The notes below the pieces were generated by a model, which made no database searches, was not told the origin of the DNA, and saw only the letters and a program-made list of their open reading frames with translations. This document shows positions 37,010-46,497 of a stretch of 64,000 nucleotides of DNA, piece after piece (the stretch's first letter is position 1; each line of letters starts with the position of its first letter). A program made the translations under genes and the position numbers. This stretch comes from Brasilonema sp. UFV-L1. Its GTDB lineage: Bacteria > Cyanobacteriota > Cyanobacteriia > Cyanobacteriales > Nostocaceae. The stretch spans positions 1 to 64,000 of the forward strand of contig NZ_QMEA01000005.1 in the NCBI RefSeq assembly GCF_012912105.1, given 5' to 3'.

Positions 37010-37702
37010 ATGAACGTAACTGACGACAAGACGATTGTTAAAGAATATTTCAATTCTACAGGCTTTGACCGTTGGAGACGTATCTACGGTGACGGTGAAG
37101 TCAACAAAGTCCAGCTAGATATCCGCACTGGGCACCAGCAAACAGTAGATACGGTATTAAACTGGCTCAAAGCTGATGATAATTTGCATGGTCTATCTAT
37201 CTGCGATGCTGGATGTGGAACAGGTAGTCTAAGCATACCTCTTGCAGAAGCTGGAGCAAAAGTTTATGCCAGCGATATTTCTGAAAAAATGGTAGGAGAA
37301 GCCAAGGAAAAAGCCTTACAAATTCTCACAAATGCTGAAAATCCTACATTTGCTGTACAGGATTTAGAAACATTAAGCGGTAGTTACCATACGGTGATTT
37401 GCTTAGATGTTCTCATTCACTATCCTCAGCAAAAAGCAGATGAGATGATTTCTCACCTGTGTTCTTTAGCGCAGTCACGGCTGATTCTCAGTTTTGCACC
37501 GAAAACTTTTGCCCTGAGTTTATTGAAGAAAGTAGGTAGTTTCTTTCCTGGTGCAAGTAAAGCGACTCGTGCTTATCTACACCGTGAAGCTGATGTGGTG
37601 AAAATTTTGGCAAAGAATGGCTTTTCAGTGCAACGCCAGTCTATGACGCGAACTCGCTTCTATTTCTCTCGTCTACTAGAAGCGACACGTCAGTCAGTTT
37701 AA
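37010..37702 (+). CDS. chlM: Magnesium-protoporphyrin IX methyltransferase
   Basis: A 230-residue SAM-dependent enzyme methylating the C13 propionate of Mg-protoporphyrin IX in chlorophyll synthesis. The N-terminus VKEYFNSTGFDRWRRIYGDG is diagnostic of ChlM/BchM. The SAM site is SICDAGCGTGSLSIPLAEAG with the acidic YASDIS. CLDVLIHYPQ and LILSFAPKT are further family motifs. The frame starts with a TTG at 37001; ATG 37010 gives the usual start. A terminator follows at 37732. The 3' 370 bases are duplicated at 40527-40899. Confidence 0.96.
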   Translation: MNVTDDKTIVKEYFNSTGFDRWRRIYGDGEVNKVQLDIRTGHQQTVDTVLNWLKADDNLHGLSICDAGCGTGSLSIPLAEAGAKVYASDISEKMVGEAKEKALQILTNAENPTFAVQDLETLSGSYHTVICLDVLIHYPQQKADEMISHLCSLAQSRLILSFAPKTFALSLLKKVGSFFPGASKATRAYLHREADVVKILAKNGFSVQRQSMTRTRFYFSRLLEATRQSV

Positions 37703-37731
37703 AATCGCGCGACACGCTATGCGCGATAAAC

Positions 37732-37760
37732 AGCTCCTCAAACGAGGAGCTCTTTCATTT
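37732..37760 (+). terminator. Terminator of chlM
   Basis: The stem agctcctc / gaggagct (37732-37739, 37744-37751) has loop aaac and is followed by ctttcattt. The duplicated copy at 40927-40950 has the same stem, with loop gttt. Confidence 0.8.
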
Positions 37761-38440
37761 ATCCTATTTCATAAATGCACTATCAAAGAGTAAGCTAGAA
37801 CACATCTAACGCCGCATAATTTAAAGTTTTGATAAAAAGGATCAAACTCTTTTACAGCAGAATTCAGGAGCGTTCCCTCTGCCTATACTCCGCCTCCGGT
37901 CAGAAGCGGAGCCGGAGACGCTCCGCCTCCGGTCAGAAGTAAAACAGTTTTCATATTTGGCTTTGAGGTCTAGGTTCTGTACCTCACTTAGTTGCAAACT
38001 GCTGTATCTTTTACTCTGCGCCTCTTTTGCCTCGTGCGGTTAAACAATGCAAATTAAATATCGAACAGCTTACCTGACATCTTGCACGAAGAGAAATTGA
38101 TGTTAATCTCAAACTCAGTACTAAGCCTGAAGGCCATATTTAACCGAGAAAAGCTCAGAAAAGTGATGTAACTTTATTGCGGTGCTTTTGACTAATTCCG
38201 GGGTTATACGGAGATGTGCAAGATATGAATTACCATCGTTTTTACTGTTTTTAAAGATTACATAAAGCTATTTAAATAACCAAAAATACAGGTAAGATTT
38301 ACTCCTAACCACATTAATCAAAAATATAAAACCATAACGAAAATTACTTAATACTTTTTAAGTAATTTCACCATGAGATAGCTCAAGATACCGAATGTGG
38401 GAAATACTCTACACCTAAAGAAGAAAAGGAACTTCAATCT
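37752..38440. other. Long intergenic region with direct repeats upstream of the first beta-helix gene
   Basis: Contains two 19-base direct repeats beginning ctccgcctccggtcagaa (37888-37906 and 37921-37939) separated by a ggagccggagacg palindrome partner. From about 38225 onward the sequence is homologous to 40985-41200 upstream of the second beta-helix gene (shared tttttactgtttttaaagat and atataaaaccat). No gene is seen. Confidence 0.6.
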
Positions 38441-40393
38441 ATGGATTTGTTATCTGCATCTACCTCAGACACTCTTCAAGCTTCGCAACCTGCATCCAAC
38501 TTATCAGCTACATCTAGCTTCAACTTTGGCACTCCACAAGACATCATCAGTGGCTCAAACTTGCAAGGAAGCGGCGGTTCCATCTTTACGGTTAACAGCA
38601 TTGCCGATGTAGTAGATGATAGTGATAGCGTGACGACGTTGCGTGAAGCCATTAACCTTGCAAACGGGCTCATTGGAAAAGACTCGATTGTGTTTGACTC
38701 CTCACTGTTTAGCACTTCACAGAAGATTACTTTAAGTTTGGGACAACTGAGCATCACCGACAGTTTAAACATCAAAGCTCCAGTAGATTCATTGACAGGT
38801 GCTGACTTATTAACGATAAGTGGCAACAATGCGTCACGGGTGTTTGAGATTGGAGAGGGAGCAACAGTCAGCTTCTCTGGGTTGATTATTGCTGATGGCA
38901 AGGTGACGGATGACAACGGTGGTGGGATTAAGAACAACGGCACTCTCAGCTTAGACAACAGTATTGTTCGCAATAACACTGCGACGATGATCAACTCGAA
39001 CATTTATGGCGGCGGTATTTACAACACCGGCACCCTAACGTTGAGCAACAGCACTCTAAGTGGTAACTCAGCAAACGGTAGTTTGGCCATCATCAATAGT
39101 TTGACCGTCAGTAATAGCGGCTTTGGCGGCGGTATTTACAACACAGGCACCCTGACAGTGAGCGACAGTACCCTCAGCAGCAACTCGGTCAGTGGACCCA
39201 ATAGCGGTAGGGGCGGCGGCATTTACAACACGGGCACCCTAACGGTGAGCAACGGCATTCTTAGTGGCAACTCAGCAAACGGCACCGCACTCAGCAGTGC
39301 TAACGGTTTTGGCGGCGGTATTTACAACACAGGCATTGTAACGGTGAGTGACAGTACCCTCAGCAGCAACTCGGTCACAGGGGATAGGGCAGATGGTGGC
39401 GGCATCTATAACGACAATGGCACCTTTAATGGCACCTTTAAGGTGAACAATACCAACCTCATTGGCAACTCGGCAAGCGGCCAGAATGGCAGCAACGGAG
39501 GCGGCATCTATAACAACAGCGGCACCCTTGAGGTGAACAATAGCACCCTCAAGAGCAACTTGGCAAACGGCGGTTATGACGTCGGCGTCGGCGGAGGCAT
39601 TGCTAACAGTAGTGGCAAAGTGATAGTGAACAATAGCGCCTTCAGTGACAACAAAGCAAACGGCACAGGTGCCAGCGGTGGTGGCATTAACAACGACAGT
39701 GGCACCTTGGAGGTGAACAATGGCACCCTCACTGGCAACTCGGCAGACGGCGGCAGGTATAGCATCGGCGGCGGCATTAACAACGCGGGTACCCTAACGT
39801 TGAACAACAGCACTATAAGCAATAACTTGACAACTACCTCCTTGTTCAACGGCGGTGGCGGCATCTATAACACTGGCACTCTTAAGGTGAACACCAGCAT
39901 CATCAGGGACAACTCCACATTCCAAAACGGTGGCGGCATCTATAACTTTGGCAGCGGCAGCATAAGTATGAGTAACAGCACCATATCCGGCAACTCGGTC
40001 AAGGGCAACGGAGGTGGCATCTCTAACAGTGGTACTGTTGAGGTGAGCAACAGCAACTTCACCGGCAACTCGGCAACCGAAAACGGCGGCGGTATATATA
40101 ATAATGCCTCTGTAACAATACTGTTGAGTACCCTCACCCTCAACCAAGCCAGCAATGGTGGAGGCGTGTTCAATAATACTTCTGGTACAGCCAGAGTGCG
40201 GCAGACAATAATCGCCGGCAATCTCTTAAATACAGGTGGCATCAATCCCGATGTGTCAGGCAACTTTATTAGTGATGGCGAAAACTGGATTGGCGACAGT
40301 ACGGGTAGTAGTGGATTTGCAGCCACCGGAGACATAATTGGTATCAAGATCAACCCATTAGATCTTCGTCTGACCGGCACCACAACCGTGTAA
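38441..40393 (+). CDS. Right-handed beta-helix repeat protein (copy A)
   Basis: A 650-residue Gly/Ser/Asn/Thr-rich protein. Residues about 45-150 contain a CSLREA-type domain (FTVNSIADVVDDSDSVTTLREA). Then about 20 imperfect 22-28-residue repeats of the form GGGIYNTGTLTVSNSTLS and SGNSA follow, the pattern of right-handed parallel beta helices such as Chlamydia Pmp-like passenger domains. There is no classical signal peptide; a type I or other leaderless route is possible. The C-terminus ends abruptly at GTTTV: the stop TAA at 40391 aligns with CAA in copy B, so copy A lost the final few residues. Surface exposure or adhesion is inferred. It is paralogous to copy B. Confidence 0.88.
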   Translation: MDLLSASTSDTLQASQPASNLSATSSFNFGTPQDIISGSNLQGSGGSIFTVNSIADVVDDSDSVTTLREAINLANGLIGKDSIVFDSSLFSTSQKITLSLGQLSITDSLNIKAPVDSLTGADLLTISGNNASRVFEIGEGATVSFSGLIIADGKVTDDNGGGIKNNGTLSLDNSIVRNNTATMINSNIYGGGIYNTGTLTLSNSTLSGNSANGSLAIINSLTVSNSGFGGGIYNTGTLTVSDSTLSSNSVSGPNSGRGGGIYNTGTLTVSNGILSGNSANGTALSSANGFGGGIYNTGIVTVSDSTLSSNSVTGDRADGGGIYNDNGTFNGTFKVNNTNLIGNSASGQNGSNGGGIYNNSGTLEVNNSTLKSNLANGGYDVGVGGGIANSSGKVIVNNSAFSDNKANGTGASGGGINNDSGTLEVNNGTLTGNSADGGRYSIGGGINNAGTLTLNNSTISNNLTTTSLFNGGGGIYNTGTLKVNTSIIRDNSTFQNGGGIYNFGSGSISMSNSTISGNSVKGNGGGISNSGTVEVSNSNFTGNSATENGGGIYNNASVTILLSTLTLNQASNGGGVFNNTSGTARVRQTIIAGNLLNTGGINPDVSGNFISDGENWIGDSTGSSGFAATGDIIGIKINPLDLRLTGTTTV

Positions 40394-40526
40394 ACATTCT
40401 TTTAAGTCCGGATTCGTAGGAGAGTTGGGGGGGCTAGTACCAGCTCCCTCGATTCTATCAATCCTAAGAGTCTGTTGCGATTGAATGTGCAATATTTAAG
40501 CTAAGCAATTCAAATATTTCTATGGG

Positions 40527-40899
40527 AAATGCTGAAAATCCGACATTTGCTGTACAGGATTTAGAAACATTAAGCGGTAGTTACCATACAGTGATGTGCT
40601 TAGATGTTCTGATTCACTATCCTCAGCAAAAAGCAGATGAGATGATTTCTCACCTGTGTTCTTTAGCGCAGTCACGGCTGATTCTCAGTTTTGCACCGAA
40701 AACTTTTGCCCTGAGTTTATTGAAGAAAGTAGGTAGTTTCTTTCCTGGTGCAAGTAAAGCGACTCGTGCTTATCTACACCGTGAAGCTGATGTGGTGAAA
40801 ATTTTGGCAAAGAATGGCTTTTCAGTGCAACGCCAGTCTATGACGCGAACTCGCTTCTATTTCTCTCGTCTACTAGAAGCGACACGTCAGTCAGTTTAA
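40527..40899 (+). pseudogene. Duplicated 3' fragment of chlM
   Basis: Starts at the position corresponding to 37330 in chlM and encodes only its last 123 residues (AENPTFAVQDLE to the C-terminus), lacking the substrate-recognition N-terminus and the SAM GxGxG motif. 40612-40909 is identical to 37415-37712 (298 bases). The four differences I see are all in the first 85 bases. It cannot be a working methyltransferase. It is a landmark of the tandem duplication that also produced the two beta-helix genes. Confidence 0.92.
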
Positions 40900-40926
40900 A
40901 ATCGCGCGATACACTGCGGGCAATAA

Positions 40927-40959
40927 AGAGCTCCTCGTTTGAGGAGCTCTTTCATTTAT
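40927..40959 (+). terminator. Duplicated chlM terminator
   Basis: Ten-base perfect stem agagctcctc / gaggagctct with loop gttt, followed by ttcattt. The loop is the reverse complement of the aaac loop in the first copy. Confidence 0.75.
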
Positions 40960-41200
40960 CCCATTTCATAAATGCACTCTCAACTAGCACCATCGGTTTT
41001 TACTGTTTTTAAAGATTAAATAATGCTATTTAAACTACCAAAAATACCGGTAAAATCTAGTTTCAACGACATTCATACTGATAATATAAAACCATCACTA
41101 AAATTACTTAATATTTCTTAAGTAGTTATACCATGTGATAGCTCTATATGGGGAATGTGGAAAATACTCTACACCTAAGAAAGAAAAAAAACTTCAATCT

Positions 41201-43240
41201 ATGGATTTCTCAACTGAATTGACTTCCGACACTCTTCAAGCTTCGCAATCTGCATTCAACCCATCTGCCACATCTAACTTCAACTTTGGCACTCCACAAG
41301 ACATCATCAGTGGCTCAAACTTCCAAGGAAGTGGCGGTTCCATCCTTACGGTCAACAGCATTGCCGATGTGGTGGATGATAATGATGGCGTGACGACGTT
41401 GCGTGAAGCCATTAACCTGGCAAACGGGCTCATTGGAAAAGACTCGATTGTGTTTGACTCTTCGTTGTTTAGCAGTTCACAAACCATTACTTTAAGTTTG
41501 GGACAACTGAGCATCACCGACAGCTTAAACATCAACGCCCGAGTAGATCCATTAACAGGTGCTGATTTATTGACGATTAGTGGTAACAATGCTTCACGGG
41601 TATTTGAGATTGGGGCGGGAGCAACAGTCAACCTCTTCGGGTTGATTATTGCCGATGGCAAGGTGAAGAATGAAAACGGTGCTGGAATTTACAACAGCGG
41701 TATCCTCAATCTGGAAAACAGCATTGTTCGCAACAACACCGTAACTTATAATCCACAGAATGTTTATGGTGAAAACGGCATAATATTTAGTGGGTATGGC
41801 GGCGGCATTTACAATGCGGGCACTCTGACTTTGAGTAGCAGCACCATCAGCGGTAACCAGACAAATACCGTCTCTGCCGGCAGGGGTGGCGGCATTTACA
41901 ATGTGGGTACAGTGACAGCAAGCAACAGCACTATAAGCAGCAACTCAGCAAGCGGTTTGTCCGGTTCCGCTATTGGTGGCGGCATCTATAACGAAGGTAC
42001 TGTAACACTGAGCTACAGTAATCTCAGTAACAACTCCGCAGGCGGTCCTGTAGGTGCAAGTTCCGCTGGTGGCATTTACAATACAGGAAGTTTGGGTGTA
42101 AGTAATAGTACCGTAAGCCGCAACTCCGCAGGCGGTAGGTTTGGCGGCACCGGCGGCGGCATCCTGAACAGTGGCGGTAGCGTGACAGTGAGCGACAGTA
42201 TTATCAGTGGTAACTCGGCAGGGAGCTTTGGCGGTTTTGGCGGCGGTATCTTGAATAGTAGCGGTACTCTTAATGTAAGCAACAGCACCTTCAGTGGTAA
42301 CACGGCAGACTTTTTTGGCGGCATCTCAAACAGTGGCACTTTGACGGTGAGTAACAGCACTTTCACCAACCATACCGGCACCAGTCTCGGAAACAGTGGT
42401 ACTGCGATGGTGAGCAACAGTATCTTCACCAATAACAATGGCAACAATATCTTAAATGGCGGTATCTGGAACAGCGGCACTCTTGATGTGAGCAACAGCA
42501 CCATCTCTGGTAACAGTCGCAGCGGCATTTCTAACAGTGGTGGCAGCATGAGTGTGAGCAACAGCACCATCTCCGGTAACAGTGGCACCGGCATCTCAAA
42601 TGGTGGTATTCTTGATGTGAGCAACAGCACCATCAGCAGCAACTCGGCAGTCTTGGGCGGCGGCATCTATAACAATGGTGGCACTCTGAGTGTGAGCAAC
42701 AGCACCATCAGCGGCAACAGAGCAAGCCAAGACGGCGGTGGTATCTATAACGACAGTACATCCAGGAAATCTACCGTAACAGTAAGCAACAGCACCATAG
42801 ACAGCAACTCGGCAACCAACAATGGCGGTGGCATCTATAACTCCAACAACGGCACTCTTGAGGTGAACAACAGTAACCTCAGCAGCAACTCGATAAGTAG
42901 TATCAGCTACGCGGGTAACGGAGGCGGCATCTATAACGATGGCAGCATGAGTGTGAGTAATAGCACCCTTACTCTTAACAAAGCTACAAATGGTGGAGGC
43001 GTGTTTAATAATACTTCTGGTACAGCCAGAGTGCGGAACACGACGATCGCCGGCAATCTCTTGAATACAGGTGGCATCAACCCCGATGTGGCAGGCAACT
43101 TCATCAGCGATGGTTACAACTTGATTGGCGACAGTACAGGCAGCACTGGATTTGGATCTACAGGAGACATAATCGGTATCAACATAAACCCAATAGATCC
43201 TCGTGTGAACGGCAACACAGCTGTGCAAACATTCTCTTAA
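41201..43240 (+). CDS. Right-handed beta-helix repeat protein (copy B)
   Basis: A 679-residue paralogue of 38441-40393. The first about 170 residues, including the CSLREA-type region VNSIADVVDDNDGVTTLREA, are nearly the same. The middle consists of GGGIYN, GTLxVSNSTIS and GNSA repeats in different number and order, and the last 70 residues (NATNGGGVFNNTSGTARVR-type end through NPIDPRVNG) are again conserved. A longer frame begins at 41135, but ATG 41201 aligns with the copy A start and is preceded by the same acttcaatct. It ends four residues later than copy A. A secreted or surface-localised function is inferred; no anchor is seen. Confidence 0.88.
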   Translation: MDFSTELTSDTLQASQSAFNPSATSNFNFGTPQDIISGSNFQGSGGSILTVNSIADVVDDNDGVTTLREAINLANGLIGKDSIVFDSSLFSSSQTITLSLGQLSITDSLNINARVDPLTGADLLTISGNNASRVFEIGAGATVNLFGLIIADGKVKNENGAGIYNSGILNLENSIVRNNTVTYNPQNVYGENGIIFSGYGGGIYNAGTLTLSSSTISGNQTNTVSAGRGGGIYNVGTVTASNSTISSNSASGLSGSAIGGGIYNEGTVTLSYSNLSNNSAGGPVGASSAGGIYNTGSLGVSNSTVSRNSAGGRFGGTGGGILNSGGSVTVSDSIISGNSAGSFGGFGGGILNSSGTLNVSNSTFSGNTADFFGGISNSGTLTVSNSTFTNHTGTSLGNSGTAMVSNSIFTNNNGNNILNGGIWNSGTLDVSNSTISGNSRSGISNSGGSMSVSNSTISGNSGTGISNGGILDVSNSTISSNSAVLGGGIYNNGGTLSVSNSTISGNRASQDGGGIYNDSTSRKSTVTVSNSTIDSNSATNNGGGIYNSNNGTLEVNNSNLSSNSISSISYAGNGGGIYNDGSMSVSNSTLTLNKATNGGGVFNNTSGTARVRNTTIAGNLLNTGGINPDVAGNFISDGYNLIGDSTGSTGFGSTGDIIGININPIDPRVNGNTAVQTFS

Positions 43241-43454
43241 TCAAATAGGCGTAGATATAGCGTAATATTTAGCCCAAATAGCAATCTTAGTCTTAAACCC
43301 ACATAGAAAAAAGTTTGAACAAATTCCAACTTCGGTGTTTACTTCAAACTTCTTTCTTCGATTTCGATAAAGATGTTGCAGTTGGGATCAAACGAATGCT
43401 TTCGTCATTGTTCGACAATTCATCCCGTTGCCAAACTCCGTTATCGTCTTTTGT

Positions 43455-43790
43455 TTATCCGTTACCATGTTGAGGTGTCTGAGTGTAGGATTTTTGAAAC
43501 AGAATTGCCCCTAGGTTTGTCAGTAAACAGGTGAGTGCTAGCGATAGCAAGATATAAGTGGGAGGCATCACCACACCAATCATAAACCATGTGTATACGT
43601 GCAATATCATCATAAACGCAAATATACTGGCGATTCCGGCTGCTTGCCATACGTGATGTGACGGGCGACGGAGTGCGGTAAAAATCATAGTCAACACTGT
43701 GGCTAGCAAATTGGCTGGTACCAGAAAAGCACAAATACTCACACAGTTGTTACGGGAGAACTCAGCTAGGCAGTGAAAGTCAAGCATCAA
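43455..43790 (-). CDS. Small integral membrane protein of unknown function
   Basis: A 111-residue protein with three clear membrane helices: about 20-38 (ICAFLVPANLLATVLTMIF), 50-73 (AGIASIFAFMMILHVYTWFMIGVV) and 77-95 (YILLSLALTCLLTNLGAIL). No catalytic motif is present. The hydrophobicity pattern and a proper frame make a real gene likely. I do not recognise the family. It stands alone on the minus strand, converging on the second beta-helix gene. Confidence 0.65.
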   Translation of the reverse strand: MMLDFHCLAEFSRNNCVSICAFLVPANLLATVLTMIFTALRRPSHHVWQAAGIASIFAFMMILHVYTWFMIGVVMPPTYILLSLALTCLLTNLGAILFQKSYTQTPQHGNG

Positions 43791-44115
43791 TTTTTGGGGA
43801 TAGTGTCAGCATTTTGTCAAACTGTCAACATATTTATAAGATAATGAAACATACCTTAGTACACATTTTTAATAAAAGCACGACTAAATTAACATAAGTT
43901 TAGATAAGTCAAGTATTTTTATCATTTTAAGCAACTAAAGTATTGCTAAACCCAGAATACATAAGCTTTTATGATAAATTCTCATCTTAGAGCAGAATTT
44001 GAGTCTTACTCTCAAAATTTTAAAAAAATGTAAATTAAAGAAATCAGGAGCCAGGAGTCAAAAGCCAGAATGGATTGGAGTGCAACTGGTGAAACATTGG
44101 CTTAAGACATAAAAC

Positions 44116-44219
44116 CAGGACTTATGCAAAAGTTACCCGGTTTCTACTAAAAATCGTCTGTATCGTAACCAAATACGAACGAAGAAACCGGTTTGGTGGC
44201 TGATAGTGCTTAAGTCCTA
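44116..44219. mobile_element. MITE-like element 1
   Basis: The terminal repeats are caggacttatgc (44116-44127) and its imperfect complement gcttaagtccta (44208-44219). The interior has cccggtttct / agaaaccggttt. Flanks are aaaac and agaac, a possible 5-base target duplication with one mismatch. Same terminal family as elements 2 and 3. Confidence 0.6.
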
Positions 44220-44280
44220 AGAACAATACGGCACGTAGCGCTTCCACACTCCCACGTTATTTTGCTGAAGATTCAGACAC

Positions 44281-44310
44281 AAAAAAAAGAGAGCCGCTTG
44301 GGCAGCTCTC
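44281..44310 (-). terminator. Strong minus-strand terminator
   Basis: On the minus strand gagagctgc (44310-44302) and gcggctctc (44297-44289) pair over nine bases with loop ccaa, followed by eight T. The nearest upstream minus-strand gene is gatB, whose stop is 450 bases away. Confidence 0.75.
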
Positions 44311-44759
44311 CAGGTCATCAGGGTGCATCTACTAAGCATAGTATACATCTTTTGGCGTGAGGGGTGAAACCCCCTTTTCCTATTTTTTTGAGAGAAATTG
44401 TGTAAAGAATTGTTAAGACAACACTCAACTGAACAAATGGAGACGTTGGATACAACGTCTCTACAGAACTTACGGGGAAACCGGAAAAATAAAATCCCTA
44501 CCGTGTTTTACGTGCTTCGAGTTAGTGACACATTCTTTTCTAGACGCTTTCGCCAGCCCCAACCCCTTTGCTGAATTCAATCCGGGACTGCGTCCTTGCA
44601 CTCTACGAAAATGCAAAATTCAAAAGAAGTTGTTAAGTTCGCGAATTTTGATCAGGTAGCGAACGGGCAAGGGAGGGCTAGTTTCAGCGTCTTACGTGCA
44701 TTAGCCTGTAACGAAGGAGCTAGATTTGACGGCAAAGGTTTGATTTCAAAGTCAGTACC
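44311..44759. other. Non-coding stretch between gatB and its distant terminator
   Basis: No gene. Contains ggggt-gaa-acccc (44361-44373) followed by T-rich sequence on the plus strand, and gagacgttggatacaacgtctc-type inverted sequence near 44440-44462. If gatB is read through to 44281 this would be a 450-base 3' untranslated region, or it may contain a separate small RNA. Confidence 0.45.
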
Positions 44760-46235
44760 TTAGCTATTGAGCTTTTGTTCTACCAATTGGTTAGTGAGTT
44801 TGGGTTCTGCAAGTTTGTTAGTCTTTTTCAGAACTTGTCCAACAAAGAAGCCTTTGAGGTTGGTGTTACCGTTGCGGTACTTTTCGAGTTCTTTGGGATT
44901 GGCAGCCATGACTTCATCAATGATAGATTCGAGTACGCTGGGATCAGTGATGAGTTCTTTACCCTTAAATAATTCTTCAGGAGAACTTCCGTTCAGCAAG
45001 TCTGGAAGTTTTTCTTTGGCGATCGCATTACTAATTTTCCCTTTCTCAATCCGAGTGATCACATCAGCCAGGTTCGCGGGTGTCAAGCCAATTTCGGTGA
45101 TGTTGAGTTTATTTTTGTTGAGGTAAGCGGCGACATCTTGAGTAATCCAGTTCGCTGCTGCTTTGGGATTTCCCCCAGCAGCAATCACCGCTTCAAAATA
45201 TTCAGCAGTTGCACGTTCTTCTGTCAACACTCGCGCATCATAAGCTGTCAGCCCCAACTCGCTTTCATAATGATGGCGTTTTTGTGCTGGGAGTTCAGGA
45301 AGTTGACTGCGCCACTGTTGTAATTGTTCTTCTGAAACTTCAATGGGAGCTAAATCAGGTTCGGGGAAGTAGCGGTAATCGCTAGAACCTTCTTTAACCC
45401 GCATACTGATTGTACGTTGAGAGGCTTCTTCCCATAGACGAGTCTCTTGTATGATGCGATCGCCTGCTTCTACTGCTGCAATTTGTCGTTCAATTTCGTA
45501 TTCAATCGCCCGTTGAATGGCGTTGAACGAGTTCATGTTTTTTATTTCTACCTTAGTCCCAAATTCCTTCTGTCCAACTGGACGCACGGAGATATTAACA
45601 TCACAACGGAGAGAACCTTCTTGCATATTCCCATCGCTGACGCCGAGGTAACGTAAGATTCGACGCAATTCTTGAGCATACTCAGCGGCTTCTTGTCCAG
45701 AACGTAAATCTGGTTCAGAAACAATTTCTACTAAAGGGACACCAGCACGATTGTAATCTACTAGAGAGTAGGTGGAACCGGAAAGGCGATCGCTTCCTGC
45801 GTGTACCAATTTCCCTGCATCTTCTTCCATGTGCAGGCGCGTGATACCAATCTTTTTGCGAACAGGGTTACCGTCAGCATCAACTAATTCAATTTCTAAC
45901 CAGCCATGTTCAGCAATCGGTAAGTCGTACTGAGAAATTTGGTAATTTTTGGGTAAGTCAGGATAAAAATACTGTTTACGGTCGAATTTGCTATATTTTG
46001 CGATTTGACAATTGAGCGCCAAACCTGCTTTGACAGCATATTCTAGAACTTTTTCATTCAGTACAGGCAAGACACCAGGCAAACCCATGCAAACTGGATC
46101 AATGTTAGTATTCGGATCAGCACCAAATGCTGTAGAGCTATTAGAGAAGATTTTAGTTTTGGTGCTGAGTTGACAATGGGTTTCTAGACCAATAATCGCC
46201 TCGTACTCAGTTTTTACTAGAGCAGCAGAAGTCAT
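44760..46235 (-). CDS. gatB: Aspartyl/glutamyl-tRNA amidotransferase subunit B
   Basis: A 491-residue GatB, the kinase and tRNA-binding subunit of the GatCAB complex that converts Glu-tRNA(Gln) and Asp-tRNA(Asn) to the amidated forms. EAIIGLETHCQLSTKTKIFSNS, PVCMGLPGVLPVLNE and SKFDRKQYFYPDLPKNYQISQ are signatures, as is LVDYNRAGVPLVEIVSEPDLRS. The C-terminal YqeY-like tail domain is present (VLESIIDEVMAANPKELEKYRNG). Length and motifs are complete. Partner gatA and gatC are not in the window, as is usual in cyanobacteria. Confidence 0.97.
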   Translation of the reverse strand: MTSAALVKTEYEAIIGLETHCQLSTKTKIFSNSSTAFGADPNTNIDPVCMGLPGVLPVLNEKVLEYAVKAGLALNCQIAKYSKFDRKQYFYPDLPKNYQISQYDLPIAEHGWLEIELVDADGNPVRKKIGITRLHMEEDAGKLVHAGSDRLSGSTYSLVDYNRAGVPLVEIVSEPDLRSGQEAAEYAQELRRILRYLGVSDGNMQEGSLRCDVNISVRPVGQKEFGTKVEIKNMNSFNAIQRAIEYEIERQIAAVEAGDRIIQETRLWEEASQRTISMRVKEGSSDYRYFPEPDLAPIEVSEEQLQQWRSQLPELPAQKRHHYESELGLTAYDARVLTEERATAEYFEAVIAAGGNPKAAANWITQDVAAYLNKNKLNITEIGLTPANLADVITRIEKGKISNAIAKEKLPDLLNGSSPEELFKGKELITDPSVLESIIDEVMAANPKELEKYRNGNTNLKGFFVGQVLKKTNKLAEPKLTNQLVEQKLNS

Positions 46236-46497
46236 AAAATCACAAATTGGGAATCCTTTATAGTGGTACTATTTTAGCTTTCTTGCGACTTGCCCTCGAT
46301 GATATCAGCACTACGTTTTATCCCATTGATTTTGCTGATAGCAGTTTGTATTCGACGGGCGTTGTGACGATAAGAATCATTCGTCACCACTTTTTGGATC
46401 GCACTCTTCAAGCGATTCGGGTTAAAATCTTTTAGGTGTAGCAGTCGTTAAGCTCGTCTGTGGCTGTATGCAAATTTTATGTGTGACAGCTTATTCC

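Noticed and set aside
38476-43228. Long minus-strand open frames opposite the two beta-helix genes
   Set aside because: They are complements of repetitive Gly/Asn/Ser codons and give Pro/Leu-rich low-complexity proteins; no start signals.
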